Origin: an uncultured Bacteroides sp.
Lineage (GTDB): Bacteria; Bacteroidota; Bacteroidia; Bacteroidales; Bacteroidaceae
Assembly (NCBI GenBank): GCA_944322345.1
Contig: CALUOO010000001.1
Coordinates: forward strand, 326,173 to 390,172
Length of the DNA stretch: 64,000 nucleotides
Direction of reading: 5' to 3'
The position numbers and the translations under genes were made by a program. Positions 9,076 to 17,972 of the stretch are shown here, piece by piece. Below the pieces are notes generated by a model. The model searched no databases, was not told where the DNA came from, and was given only the letters and a program-made list of their open reading frames with translations. Within the stretch, counting starts at the first letter, position 1, and each line of letters starts with the position of its first letter.

Positions 9076-10038
9076 TTAAAGCACTTTTAAACTTATATTC
9101 CTGATGCTAACAGCTGCATCGAACGTACCGGGTATCTCCCAACCAAAATTCATGCCCGTAATCTCCAAGTCCTCCCAATCTGTATCTTTAAAGTAGCCTT
9201 TACCTTTCATTTTCTGTACAGCTTCCTTTATCAAAGGCAACAAGTCTGCCTGAGCTCGATGCCACTGCTTGTCATGAAACGTTATGTCTCCCCATATCAT
9301 AAGTTGTGGCAAATTATAAATATAGGTAGAAGTCCCGGCATCCCACGACACTAGTTCCTTATCCATCATCCGTTCGTAACGATAATCATAAGACGGAATA
9401 CCAATCCAAATAAAAGAATTAAAATCTGCAGACTGCTCATCTACATTCCGTAGAATAAAATAGAAAGGAGACTGCGCTGTATGAATTTCCGGATTATAAT
9501 CAGCGTCAGACATCCTCCGCTCGCATTTCTCCAACTTGATTTCCATGCTGAAATCCAGCTGTTTCACCTTACCGATATTTGGGCAACGGGAAAACGACTG
9601 TTCTATCAGCAGATGAGGCCACATGTCCTCCTGCTTTCTTGGACAGTCATATTCTTTGCCAGCATTCAGTTCGAGCCATAGACGACCTTCCGGATACCAG
9701 ATAACCTTTTTACTTTGATTGCCATACATGATAGCTCCATCTTCTTTCTCAACAGGAACAGCATTCCTGAAGTCATACTTATTATGCCATTGCACCAGCC
9801 TCCATACTGGCAATACATTCTTTTGTCTGAAAAAGAACGTATCTACACAATTCTTTTCAATTCCGCCATTAGCCTGAACTACAACCGGATCGAGCGGAGT
9901 TAATGCCAATCCTCTCTTAAAAGATATATCTCCTATCACCTCCCAACCTTTACCGGAAGTTGCATAACAAGCACAGGAAATCACACTCAGCAGCAGAGCT
10001 TTGCAGATTTTTCGTATAGCAGTTCTATGAATTTGCAT
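9076..10038 (-). CDS. Secreted protein of unknown function
   Basis: About 320 residues from the ATG at 10038 (MQIHRTAIRK), with a signal peptide ending near CACYATSG. An in-frame ATG at 10065 lies almost on the predicted transcription start and is less likely. The mature protein has many Trp and Tyr residues and ends MNFGWEIPGTFDAAVSIRNISL, which looks like the closing strands of a beta-jelly-roll, the fold of many carbohydrate-binding or glycan-degrading proteins. I do not recognise a catalytic motif. It is a single gene, convergent with the S41 peptidase and divergent from threonine aldolase. Confidence 0.7.
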   Translation of the reverse strand: MQIHRTAIRKICKALLLSVISCACYATSGKGWEVIGDISFKRGLALTPLDPVVVQANGGIEKNCVDTFFFRQKNVLPVWRLVQWHNKYDFRNAVPVEKEDGAIMYGNQSKKVIWYPEGRLWLELNAGKEYDCPRKQEDMWPHLLIEQSFSRCPNIGKVKQLDFSMEIKLEKCERRMSDADYNPEIHTAQSPFYFILRNVDEQSADFNSFIWIGIPSYDYRYERMMDKELVSWDAGTSTYIYNLPQLMIWGDITFHDKQWHRAQADLLPLIKEAVQKMKGKGYFKDTDWEDLEITGMNFGWEIPGTFDAAVSIRNISLKVL

Positions 10039-10072
10039 ACCTATTAATATTATGTATCCAAACAAGTCAGGA

Positions 10073-10080
10073 CAAATATA
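10073..10080 (-). promoter_or_regulatory. Promoter of the 9076-10038 gene
   Basis: On the minus strand TATATTTG matches TAnnTTTG, with a TTG about 18 bp further upstream near 10098-10100. The implied short leader supports the start at 10038. Confidence 0.6.
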
Positions 10081-10175
10081 GCAAAGATTTATTCTGCAAC
10101 AACATACATAAAGATCAGAATGCCCAAATCAAAAAAGATTTAGTTAATTCCGTAAGACCTCATTGATAAGAGAAC

Positions 10176-10183
10176 TATATTTG
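10176..10183 (+). promoter_or_regulatory. Bacteroides -7 element for threonine aldolase
   Basis: TATATTTG matches the consensus exactly, 36 bp before the ATG. The -33 region is weak. Confidence 0.55.
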
Positions 10184-10218
10184 CAACAGAATACAATAAC
10201 ATAAAAGACAATTTAATC

Positions 10219-11244
10219 ATGATACATTTTGACACGGACTATATGGAAGGCGCGCACCCTGAAATAATGCGTCGTTTGGTTGAAACAAATCTGGACCAAA
10301 CTACAGGTTATGGCACCGACCCTTACACGGCAAAAGCCAAAGAACTGATAAGAAAAGCATGCGGAAAGCCAGATGCTGCAGTATACTTTCTTGTAGGAGG
10401 GACACAAACAAATGCTACGGTAATAGATGCATTGCTCGACAAATTCGAAGGTGTTCTTGCTGCAGAGACAGCTCATATCAATGTGCATGAAGCAGGGGCA
10501 ATAGAAGCATCAGGACATAAGGTATTGACCTTGCCACAACATGATGGGAAGGTGAACAAAGATGATGTAGAGAAATACATCACCGATTTTTACCGTGACG
10601 ATACTTATGAACATATGGTGGCTCCCGGAATGCTTTATATATCACATCCTACAGAATTCGGTACGCTATATACCCTAGAAGAATTAAAGGGACTGAAAGC
10701 TGTTTGCCAAAAAGCCGGTATACCTCTCTACATGGATGGAGCTCGTCTCGGATACGGACTTGCAACAGACAGCACCAATGTCACACTGAAAGATATCGCG
10801 GAAATATGTGATGTATTCTATATAGGTGGCACCAAAGTAGGAGCCCTATTTGGCGAAGCTGTCGTAGCAGCCGATCCCAATACACTTCCCCACTTTTTCC
10901 CAATCGTAAAACAACATGGTGCTCTTTTGGCAAAAGGCCGTTTGCTGGGAGTGCAGTTTGAAGCATTGTTCACCAATAATATGTATTTGGAAATAGGAAG
11001 ACATGCAGTGCGCCTTGCGATGAAACTAAAAAAAACATTTCTTGAAAAAGGATATAAGATTCACATAGATTCACCCACAAACCAGCAGTTTGTATGCATG
11101 CCCAATACCGTCATAGACAGATTGTCAAAATACGCAAGTTTTGAATTATGGGGTCCTAGAGGAGAGACTGAAACTGTTGTAAGATTTGTAACCGATTGGG
11201 CGACAAGTGAAAAAGACGTTGATAAACTTATCGGACTTTTATAA
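10219..11244 (+). CDS. ltaE: Low-specificity L-threonine aldolase
   Basis: 341 residues, no signal peptide, cytoplasmic. It is a fold-type I PLP enzyme of the beta-eliminating lyase/threonine aldolase family, expected to cleave L-threonine or L-allo-threonine to glycine and acetaldehyde. Visible features are GGTQTNAT (60-67, phosphate-binding loop), the DGARLGYG segment (173-180, with the Asp that contacts the pyridine nitrogen) and Lys206 in IGGTKVGA, which should hold PLP. Length is normal for the family. It has its own promoter and is followed by the tRNA-Leu gene, so it is probably monocistronic. Confidence 0.9.
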   Translation: MIHFDTDYMEGAHPEIMRRLVETNLDQTTGYGTDPYTAKAKELIRKACGKPDAAVYFLVGGTQTNATVIDALLDKFEGVLAAETAHINVHEAGAIEASGHKVLTLPQHDGKVNKDDVEKYITDFYRDDTYEHMVAPGMLYISHPTEFGTLYTLEELKGLKAVCQKAGIPLYMDGARLGYGLATDSTNVTLKDIAEICDVFYIGGTKVGALFGEAVVAADPNTLPHFFPIVKQHGALLAKGRLLGVQFEALFTNNMYLEIGRHAVRLAMKLKKTFLEKGYKIHIDSPTNQQFVCMPNTVIDRLSKYASFELWGPRGETETVVRFVTDWATSEKDVDKLIGLL

Positions 11245-11280
11245 GGGAGTAAAATAAAAGTAAAGTTTATAAAAGAAATA

Positions 11281-11311
11281 TTTGCGGAATCAGAAAAACT
11301 CCCTATATTTG
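11281..11311 (+). promoter_or_regulatory. Canonical promoter of tRNA-Leu
   Basis: TTTG at 11281-11284, exactly 19 bp, then TATATTTG at 11304-11311. This is a perfect match to the Bacteroides housekeeping promoter, 28 bp before the tRNA. Confidence 0.85.
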
Positions 11312-11339
11312 CACCGCTAAACGTAAGGGCAACCATTAA

Positions 11340-11421
11340 GCGGATGTGGCGTAATTGGTAGCCGCGCCAGACTTAGGATCTGGTGCCGCGAGGCGTGTAG
11401 GTTCGAGTCCTATCATCCGCA
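11340..11421 (+). tRNA. tRNA-Leu (TAG anticodon)
   Basis: GCGGATG at 11340 pairs with CATCCGC at 11414-11420, with A11421 as discriminator. The anticodon stem CCAGA/TCTGG encloses the loop CTTAGGA, with anticodon TAG at 11374-11376, reading CUA leucine codons. A long variable arm (TGCCGCGAGGCGT) marks a class II tRNA, as expected for leucine. The T-loop TTCGAGT is present. The terminal CCA is not encoded. Confidence 0.96.
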
Positions 11422-11440
11422 CACTACTCTTTTTAGCAGA

Positions 11441-11474
11441 AAAGCCTCTATTCAAACAAATAGAGGCTTTTTTC
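11441..11474 (+). terminator. Rho-independent terminator after tRNA-Leu
   Basis: AAAGCCTCTA (11441-11450) pairs perfectly with TAGAGGCTTT (11461-11470), followed by more T residues. Confidence 0.9.
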
Positions 11475-11553
11475 GTTTCAACCCATATAAGTCATATTCC
11501 AAAAGGCAATAAACATTTACTATTACTAAACCTATAAAACTCAGACAAACAAA

Positions 11554-12642
11554 ATGAAACGTATCGTTTTCTTAGACTATGTGCGCGTATTTGCATGTTT
11601 CCTAGTTATGCTGGTTCATGCTAGTGAGAATTTCTATGGAGCTCCCGGTTCTACTGACATGGCAGGCCCCCAATCGTTTTTAGCCAACGAATCAGACCGT
11701 CTGTGGGTATCTCTTTACGATGGTTTTTCACGAATGGCTGTACCTCTATTCATGATTGTTTCCGCCTATCTTCTGGTTCCAATGAAAGAAGAACAGACTT
11801 CATGGCAGTTCTACCGTCGTCGTTTCACTCATATTCTGCCTCCTTTTTTTATCTTTATTATATTATATAGTACCCTGCCACTACTGTGGGGACAGATTGA
11901 TGCAGCTACTTCACAGAAGGACCTGTCACGTATCCTGTTAAACTTCCCGACACTTGCGGGCCATCTGTGGTTCATGTATCCGCTCATCAGTCTCTATCTG
12001 TTCATACCAATCATCTCCCCATGGTTAAAGAAGGCTACTGCCAAAGAAGAGCGCTTCTTCATCGGGCTGTTCTTGCTTTCAACATGTATGCCCTACCTAA
12101 ACCGCTGGTGTGGCGAACTATGGGGACAATGCTTCTGGAATGAATACCACATGTTATGGTACTTCTCTGGTTATCTGGGTTATCTCGTATTGGCACATTA
12201 TATACGTGTTCATCTGACATGGAGTCGTAGCAGACGCTTTACCATAGGACTGATTTCAATGATTATCGGTGCTGTATGGACTATCTATTCGTTCTATGTA
12301 CAAGCAGTTCCCGGTGTACTTCACTCTACTCCGGTGATTGAACTGGGCTGGGCATTCTGTACCATCAATTGCGTATTGCTTACAGCCGGCACCTTCCTGT
12401 TGTTTACTTGTATCGAACAGAAAGAAGCGCCCAAGGTTGTGACAGAAATGTCTAAACTAAGTTATGGCATGTATCTAATGCACATCTTCTGGCTGGGATT
12501 CTGGGTCTCTATATTCAAGGGAACATTGGAATTCTCTACTGTAGCAGCCATACCGTGCATCGCTATAGCAACTTTCATCTGTTGCCTGATAACAGCCAAA
12601 CTTATTACATTCATACCGGGAAGCAAGTGGATTATAGGATAA
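11554..12642 (+). CDS. Acyltransferase family 3 membrane protein
   Basis: 362 residues, about ten hydrophobic segments. The start MKRIVFLDYVRVFACFLVMLVHASENF fits the acyltransferase 3 (OafA/WecH-like) family, in which a His at the end of the first membrane helix (His22 here) and an Arg in the first loop are conserved. Members transfer acetyl, succinyl or similar groups to surface saccharides or lipids from the inner membrane. A helical, basic loop near residues 80-90 (YRRRFTHILPPFF) also fits. The acceptor cannot be predicted. The PfkB kinase gene follows by 28 bp and may share the transcript. Confidence 0.85.
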   Translation: MKRIVFLDYVRVFACFLVMLVHASENFYGAPGSTDMAGPQSFLANESDRLWVSLYDGFSRMAVPLFMIVSAYLLVPMKEEQTSWQFYRRRFTHILPPFFIFIILYSTLPLLWGQIDAATSQKDLSRILLNFPTLAGHLWFMYPLISLYLFIPIISPWLKKATAKEERFFIGLFLLSTCMPYLNRWCGELWGQCFWNEYHMLWYFSGYLGYLVLAHYIRVHLTWSRSRRFTIGLISMIIGAVWTIYSFYVQAVPGVLHSTPVIELGWAFCTINCVLLTAGTFLLFTCIEQKEAPKVVTEMSKLSYGMYLMHIFWLGFWVSIFKGTLEFSTVAAIPCIAIATFICCLITAKLITFIPGSKWIIG

Positions 12643-12670
12643 ATATTAGTGGAAATTAAAAGACATAGCA

Positions 12671-13564
12671 ATGGGAAAGAAATACAATCTCTGTTGTGTG
12701 GGACACATTACCTTAGACAAGGTAGTCACTCCACAATCTACTGTTTATATGCCAGGAGGCACAGCCTTCTACTGTTCATACGCCGTTTCACGTTTCAAGG
12801 ATTTTGATTACAAACTAGTCACAGCTGTAGGTGCTACTGAAATGAATGTCGTAGAGGAGCTGCGTGAAATGGGTATTGATACCATCGCTCTCCCCAGCAA
12901 AGCCTCGGTCTATTTTGAAAACATATATGGAAACACACCCGAAGACCGAACCCAACGGGTATTGGCTAAAGCCGATCCCTTCACAATGAAAGGTCTGGAG
13001 GACATCGATGCGGATATCTATCACTTAGGTTCTCTTTTAGCCGAAGATTTTCCAATTGAAGTAATCAAAGGATTGTCACGGAAGGGACTCGTCTCGGTAG
13101 AATCACAAGGTTATCTACGGGAGGTACGTGGCACTGATGTCTATGCTGTCGACTGGGCAAACAAACAGGAGGCCCTGCCATACATCCATTTTCTCAAGGT
13201 CAATGAACGTGAGATGGAGGTACTGACCGGATATTCAGACCCACAACAGGCAGCCCGGCAGCTTCATGAATGGGGAGTAAAAGAGGTACTGGTAACGTTA
13301 GGCAGCATGGGTTCACTTATCTTCGACGGAAATACATTCTACCGGATTCCCGCTTACAAGCCTCAGCAAGTAGTCGATGCTACCGGATGTGGAGATACCT
13401 ATACCATCGGCTACCTGTATCAACGGAGCAAAGGTACCGAAATTGAGAAGGCCGCACGTTTTGCAGCAGCAATGTCTACCTTGAAAATCGAACGTTCGGG
13501 AGCCTTCGACGGAGGCCTTCAAGAGATTGACTTCTGCATGAAACATGCGGAAGAAATGTACTAA
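12671..13564 (+). CDS. PfkB-family carbohydrate kinase
   Basis: 297 residues, cytoplasmic. The ribokinase/PfkB fold is indicated by the N-terminal GHITLDKVV and the PGGTAFYCSYAV substrate-binding stretch. The C-terminal signature DATGCGDTY (around 236-244) contains the catalytic Asp and the anion hole; the usual form is DTxGAGD. It should phosphorylate a sugar, polyol or nucleoside with ATP. Substrate cannot be told from sequence. The nucleoside permease gene next door makes a nucleoside or ribose-type substrate possible, but the permease has its own promoter. Confidence 0.88.
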   Translation: MGKKYNLCCVGHITLDKVVTPQSTVYMPGGTAFYCSYAVSRFKDFDYKLVTAVGATEMNVVEELREMGIDTIALPSKASVYFENIYGNTPEDRTQRVLAKADPFTMKGLEDIDADIYHLGSLLAEDFPIEVIKGLSRKGLVSVESQGYLREVRGTDVYAVDWANKQEALPYIHFLKVNEREMEVLTGYSDPQQAARQLHEWGVKEVLVTLGSMGSLIFDGNTFYRIPAYKPQQVVDATGCGDTYTIGYLYQRSKGTEIEKAARFAAAMSTLKIERSGAFDGGLQEIDFCMKHAEEMY

Positions 13565-13587
13565 ACTCCAACTTCCCTACCCTACCA

Positions 13588-13648
13588 GTTGTGTTTTCCG
13601 GATATTATCGTATATTTGCGTGCACGAATCAACCTATCCGGAAAACAC
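13588..13648 (+). promoter_or_regulatory. nupG-like promoter flanked by a 13-bp inverted repeat
   Basis: TTG at 13589-13591, 19 bp, then TATATTTG at 13611-13618 forms a strong promoter. GTGTTTTCCGGAT (13591-13603) sits just after the -33 box, and its exact inverse ATCCGGAAAACAC (13636-13648) lies in the 5' leader. The pair could be an operator for a regulator acting by looping, or an mRNA leader structure. The 32-bp gap is short for a DNA inversion switch. Confidence 0.75.
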
Positions 13649-13662
13649 TAAATTAAAAAGAT

Positions 13663-14910
13663 ATGGGTATCAAAACACGTCTGACCCTGATGAACTTCCT
13701 CCAGTTCTTTATATGGGGTTCGTGGCTTATTTCGTTAGGAGGCTATATGGGCAGAGAACTTCACTTTGAAGGTGGAGAAATCGGTTCCATTTTTGCAACA
13801 ATGGGAATTGCTTCCCTTGTTATGCCAGGAATCGTCGGGATTATAGCCGACAAGTGGGTCAATGCCGAACGATTGTATGGCATCTGTCACATTATAGGAG
13901 GCGCCTGCCTTCTGTACGCTTCCACTACTCAAGAATATCATCACATATATCTTGCCATGCTGCTGAACATGCTGGCATATATGCCCACCTTATCACTCGC
14001 CAACACAGTCTCCTACAATGCACTGGAGCGATACAAATGTGATTTAATCAAAGATTTTCCTCCAATTCGCGTATGGGGCACAATCGGATTCATCTGTGCC
14101 ATGTGGGTGGTAGACTTGTCGGGATTCAAACACTCAAGCGCACAGCTCTATATCGGAGCAGCATCGGCACTGTTACTTGGAGTATATGCTTTTACACTGC
14201 CAGCATGCCCGCCGGCACAGACCGAAGGGAAATCGCTTGCCTCCTCTTTCGGACTAGAAGCATTAGTATTGTTCAAGAAAAAGAGAATGGCCATTTTCTT
14301 CCTTTTCTCCATGCTACTAGGTGCAGCTCTGCAGATTACCAATACTTACGGTGATCTCTTCCTGAGTAGTTTTGCCAGTATTCCAGAGTATGCAGACTCG
14401 TTCGGTGTGAAACACTCGGTTATCCTGCTGTCCATTTCTCAAATATCAGAGACATTGTTTATCCTCGCCATACCATTCTTCCTGCGTCATTTCGGTATCA
14501 AGCAAGTAATGCTTATCAGCATGTTTGCCTGGGTATTCCGTTTTGGGCTGTTCGGACTTGGCGATCCAGGCAGCGGACTGTGGATGCTGATTCTATCCAT
14601 GATTGTCTACGGCATGGCATTCGACTTTTTCAACATCTCCGGCTCATTGTTTGTTGAACAAGAGAGTGCCTCTTCCATCCGTGCCGCCGCCCAAGGACTG
14701 TTTTTCATGATGACCAACGGTCTGGGAGCTATCATCGGAGGGTATGCCAGTGGTGCTGTAGTAGATGCCTTCTCCACATACAGCGAAGGCATGCTTGTGG
14801 CCCGCGAATGGACAACAATATGGTTGATATTCGCTGCATACGCACTAGTAATCGGAGTTGTATTTGCTGTAGTCTTCAAGGGAGAAAATAAACGACAGAC
14901 AAAGATATAA
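13663..14910 (+). CDS. Nucleoside:H+ symporter, NupG-type MFS permease
   Basis: 415 residues with about 12 membrane helices. The start TRLTLMNFLQFFIWGSWLISLGGYM is typical of the NupG/XapB nucleoside permease branch of the major facilitator superfamily, which imports nucleosides with protons across the inner membrane. The motif GIIADKWVNAERLYG (loop 2-3) is the MFS signature, and FPPIRVWGTIGFI is also characteristic. The gene has its own promoter, inside an inverted repeat, so it may be regulated by a substrate-responsive protein. Confidence 0.88.
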   Translation: MGIKTRLTLMNFLQFFIWGSWLISLGGYMGRELHFEGGEIGSIFATMGIASLVMPGIVGIIADKWVNAERLYGICHIIGGACLLYASTTQEYHHIYLAMLLNMLAYMPTLSLANTVSYNALERYKCDLIKDFPPIRVWGTIGFICAMWVVDLSGFKHSSAQLYIGAASALLLGVYAFTLPACPPAQTEGKSLASSFGLEALVLFKKKRMAIFFLFSMLLGAALQITNTYGDLFLSSFASIPEYADSFGVKHSVILLSISQISETLFILAIPFFLRHFGIKQVMLISMFAWVFRFGLFGLGDPGSGLWMLILSMIVYGMAFDFFNISGSLFVEQESASSIRAAAQGLFFMMTNGLGAIIGGYASGAVVDAFSTYSEGMLVAREWTTIWLIFAAYALVIGVVFAVVFKGENKRQTKI

Positions 14911-15026
14911 ATCGGCTCTCCAAACAATTCAATACTTTGGCTCTTAAGCTTTACCTCGGTTTAAGAGTTAAAGACATTACAGACTAATAAACTAATTTTA
15001 ATCATATTACTACTAAAAAAACAAAC

Positions 15027-15737
15027 ATGAAAAAGAATTTCTTGAAACAATGGGCACTGACAGCCATTGTATGTACCGCTATTTCTGCAGGAAACGTATA
15101 TGCACAACACCACGAATTTGCCAACTACAAACGTTATGCAAAAGAAAACGCAGCATTACCCGAACCTTCTAAAAAAGACAAGCGTGTGGTCTTTATGGGC
15201 AACTCCATCACAGAAGGATGGGTCAGAACTCATCCCGACTTTTTCAAAGAAAACGGTTATATCGGACGAGGCATCAGCGGACAGACCTCCTATCAGTTCC
15301 TGCTCCGCTTCCGCGAAGATGTAATCAATCTTCATCCCAAACTGGTAGTCATCAACGCTGGAACAAATGACATAGCCGAAAATACCGGCAAATATGTAGA
15401 AGACTATACGATGGGCAACATTGCCTCAATGGCAGAAATGGCCAAGGCCAATAAGATAAAAGTAATCCTTACTTCTGTATTACCTACCGACCAGTTCCGT
15501 TGGAATTCTAAAATAAAAGATGCCCCAGAAAAGATAAAATCGCTGAACGAACGTATCAAAGCATATGCTAAGGAGAATAAAATTCCGTATGTAGACTATT
15601 ACGAAGCTATGCTGGCCTCCGATGGTAAAGCAATGAATCCCGATTATACCCGGCCAAACGACGGAGTACACCCCACAGCCAAAGGCTATGATGTGATGGA
15701 AGCATTGATCAAACCTGCCATCGAAAAGGCATTATGA
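15027..15737 (+). CDS. Secreted SGNH/GDSL esterase
   Basis: 236 residues with a signal peptide (to VYAQ, about residue 26). All four SGNH blocks are present: GNSITEG (block I, nucleophile Ser), GISGQTS (Gly), INAGTND (Asn), and DGVHPTAKGY (Asp and His of the triad). Such enzymes deacylate esters; Bacteroides members often remove acetyl groups from glycans, which is a likely but unproven role. It acts in the periplasm. It stands alone and is closed by a strong terminator. Confidence 0.92.
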   Translation: MKKNFLKQWALTAIVCTAISAGNVYAQHHEFANYKRYAKENAALPEPSKKDKRVVFMGNSITEGWVRTHPDFFKENGYIGRGISGQTSYQFLLRFREDVINLHPKLVVINAGTNDIAENTGKYVEDYTMGNIASMAEMAKANKIKVILTSVLPTDQFRWNSKIKDAPEKIKSLNERIKAYAKENKIPYVDYYEAMLASDGKAMNPDYTRPNDGVHPTAKGYDVMEALIKPAIEKAL

Positions 15738-15756
15738 TAAACGAAGACAATTATAA

Positions 15757-15784
15757 AAAGGTTGCTGCATAGCAACCTTTTTTA
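15757..15784 (+). terminator. Rho-independent terminator
   Basis: AAAGGTTGCT (15757-15766), loop GCAT, AGCAACCTTT (15771-15780), then TTTATTTT. It closes the SGNH gene and lies just before the convergent receptor gene's stop. Confidence 0.9.
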
Positions 15785-15801
15785 TTTTCAACAGCCAAAT
15801 A

Positions 15802-17880
15802 CTACCTGATAATACCTGTTTCAGTGTCTTTCAAATGAATCGTTTTTTCTGTCGTACGAAATTTGCGTCCCCGATTCAACTGCCAAGTCACAGTCAAGCT
15901 GACCAGATTGCAGGCATCCGTGCTATAGCCAGTTATTGATTTCTGTAGATAGCGGTTCAGGATTTCGGACTGGTTCATCTTATAGTTGTGCATCAGCGGC
16001 TGTTGCCAGTGAAGAGCGAACTGCCAGTCCTTATATCCGTAAGAGACCTTAAAAGCAATACTTGCCCCGCTACTTCCTTTAGTTTCTCCCTCCAAGAAGC
16101 GCCAACCATTGTCGGCATAGGCAGAAAGGGAGAAGTTACCGAGATATGCATTCAGCGCGCCCGTAATGAAATAAGAGGTATAGCAGTGCGTATAGTCATA
16201 GCCGAAGTTGAAGCAACGGAACAAGCCACCCGAACTGTTTACGGAAAGTTTATCAGATACAAGCCAATAATCTGCATATCCCATCAGATGAAGAGCATCT
16301 ATCTCCTTCTGATTCCGCTGGGTATAGATAAAGCGATTGTCTTCCGTCCGTTCGTAAACAGCCATGTTGGTACGGTGGCATGACTTATAAAGACCTTGCA
16401 AATATGCCTGAAGGCGCGTATCGGTGTACGAGAGCTTAAGTATATTATAATTCTCACGGTTAGGACGGAGGTCGGGACTTCCGGCAATCCACTCCATACT
16501 GTTGGTACGAATCATGGCATCGCCAATCATGGCTATTCGCGACGCATGCTCGGTAGATTGGAAATTGTAACTCAATTGCCATCGGTTTGTAAAGTTATAG
16601 CTCAGCGATGCTTTGGGACAGAACTGCCAGTAACAGTACGAATGTTCTTGCTGGCGGTAGTACTTATAAACCATTCCCACCCCTGCCGAATAGCGCAACC
16701 TGTTCCAAAATCCCTTTATCTCTGAAAACAGATATGTCCGGCTGTTCCGCATACGATTGACGGACGAGACACTGCCTGCATACTTATTATCCGTATATTT
16801 CTGCCTGTAATTAATTCCGGCAGAGAGGATGAAAGGCTTCAGGCAGTTCTCGTAAATGCCTTCGCTCATTAGTGAATAGGTCTTTCCGTAGACGTCGTAA
16901 CGATAGGGCTCACCCTCGTCGTAGCTGTCGGACGAATCGGTATGGATATAGGTGCCTACCGCATTCAAAGTAACAGATTGCCGTGAAGTAAACTGATGAA
17001 AATAATAGAGATCGAGCACCGGGCTTCCAATCAAGCTTTCTTCTGTCCGGAGCGCAGTATACGTCTTTTCCCCGCCTTCCTGAATATGCTTCCGGCTGAA
17101 ATCGCCGGGAACGTGACTGAAATCACCACTCAACGATGCCTGAAAGATATAGCGGGAGGAGTCTGCCAGATTGTAAGTCAGCTTTAAGGCATTACGTAGG
17201 TCTCTACTACGGGTATCCACGTCGCTGCGGCGGATGGTGCAGACCGAGCCGTCGGTCAGGTGATAGTCGGCACGTTCCTCCACCCTGTCTCCCCTGAAAT
17301 CCTTGTAGCTGAAACCGTAGTTCAGCGAAAGTTCACTTTTTCCAGTGTTCCACTTACCATATACGTCGTAACTGCCGTTCTTGACTGTCAGTGACTGAGT
17401 CAAAGAAGTTCCCACCGTATAGCCACTATCTGGTCTTCGCGTATGGATATCAATCACATAGGCGATGCCCTCACCGTAACGTACACCGGGCTGGTCGATA
17501 AAGTCAATTCTGACAATATCGCTCGGGGTGAGCGACAACATTTCTGCCTTGCCCACAATGATACCATTGATGCGAAGCTGCACGCTTCCCCTGTTGTCGA
17601 GTGCAGATACACTGTAAGCTACCTCGTCGATACGGATGCCAGGCAAATGAAGTTGCTGGAGGATGGCATATCCCGAACTTGCCGAGCGTTTCTGTCCGTC
17701 GGTAGGATAGAGCAGCATCCCGTCGCTCTTGCTGACCGTCCGAGCCGCCTTCACTTCCACCTCACTCAGCGAAACGGTCTTCCCTGTATTCTGAGCCGAT
17801 GCAATAGCCACAGCAACCATAAAGAAGAGCGATAAAACAATCCGCTCATACCTGCAATAAAAAGTGATAGTCCATTTCAT
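15802..17880 (-). CDS. Outer-membrane beta-barrel receptor, TonB-receptor-like
   Basis: 692 residues with a signal peptide (ending near IASAQ). A short plug-like region follows (VSLSEVEVKA, then LRINGIIVGKAEMLSLTPSDIVRIDFIDQPGVRYGEG near 100-140). The rest is a long aromatic barrel of the outer-membrane protein beta-barrel family 3 type. It lacks the carboxypeptidase-regulatory-like domain found in the larger relative at 19702. It probably takes up or senses a ligand at the outer membrane. The membrane-bound winged-helix regulator lies 92 bp upstream on the same strand, so the pair may form a sensing unit. Confidence 0.82.
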   Translation of the reverse strand: MKWTITFYCRYERIVLSLFFMVAVAIASAQNTGKTVSLSEVEVKAARTVSKSDGMLLYPTDGQKRSASSGYAILQQLHLPGIRIDEVAYSVSALDNRGSVQLRINGIIVGKAEMLSLTPSDIVRIDFIDQPGVRYGEGIAYVIDIHTRRPDSGYTVGTSLTQSLTVKNGSYDVYGKWNTGKSELSLNYGFSYKDFRGDRVEERADYHLTDGSVCTIRRSDVDTRSRDLRNALKLTYNLADSSRYIFQASLSGDFSHVPGDFSRKHIQEGGEKTYTALRTEESLIGSPVLDLYYFHQFTSRQSVTLNAVGTYIHTDSSDSYDEGEPYRYDVYGKTYSLMSEGIYENCLKPFILSAGINYRQKYTDNKYAGSVSSVNRMRNSRTYLFSEIKGFWNRLRYSAGVGMVYKYYRQQEHSYCYWQFCPKASLSYNFTNRWQLSYNFQSTEHASRIAMIGDAMIRTNSMEWIAGSPDLRPNRENYNILKLSYTDTRLQAYLQGLYKSCHRTNMAVYERTEDNRFIYTQRNQKEIDALHLMGYADYWLVSDKLSVNSSGGLFRCFNFGYDYTHCYTSYFITGALNAYLGNFSLSAYADNGWRFLEGETKGSSGASIAFKVSYGYKDWQFALHWQQPLMHNYKMNQSEILNRYLQKSITGYSTDACNLVSLTVTWQLNRGRKFRTTEKTIHLKDTETGIIR

Positions 17881-17972
17881 CGTTTCTGTTTCTTAATACA
17901 ACAGAAACAAAAGTAGGGCATCCCTGCCAAAGGCACGGATTTTCATACTGACATTTGCCTGACATTTGTATG

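Noticed and set aside
13588-13648. A phase-variable invertible promoter
   Set aside because: The inverted repeats are only 32 bp apart and no recombinase gene is nearby, so inversion is mechanically unlikely; kept as an operator-like element.
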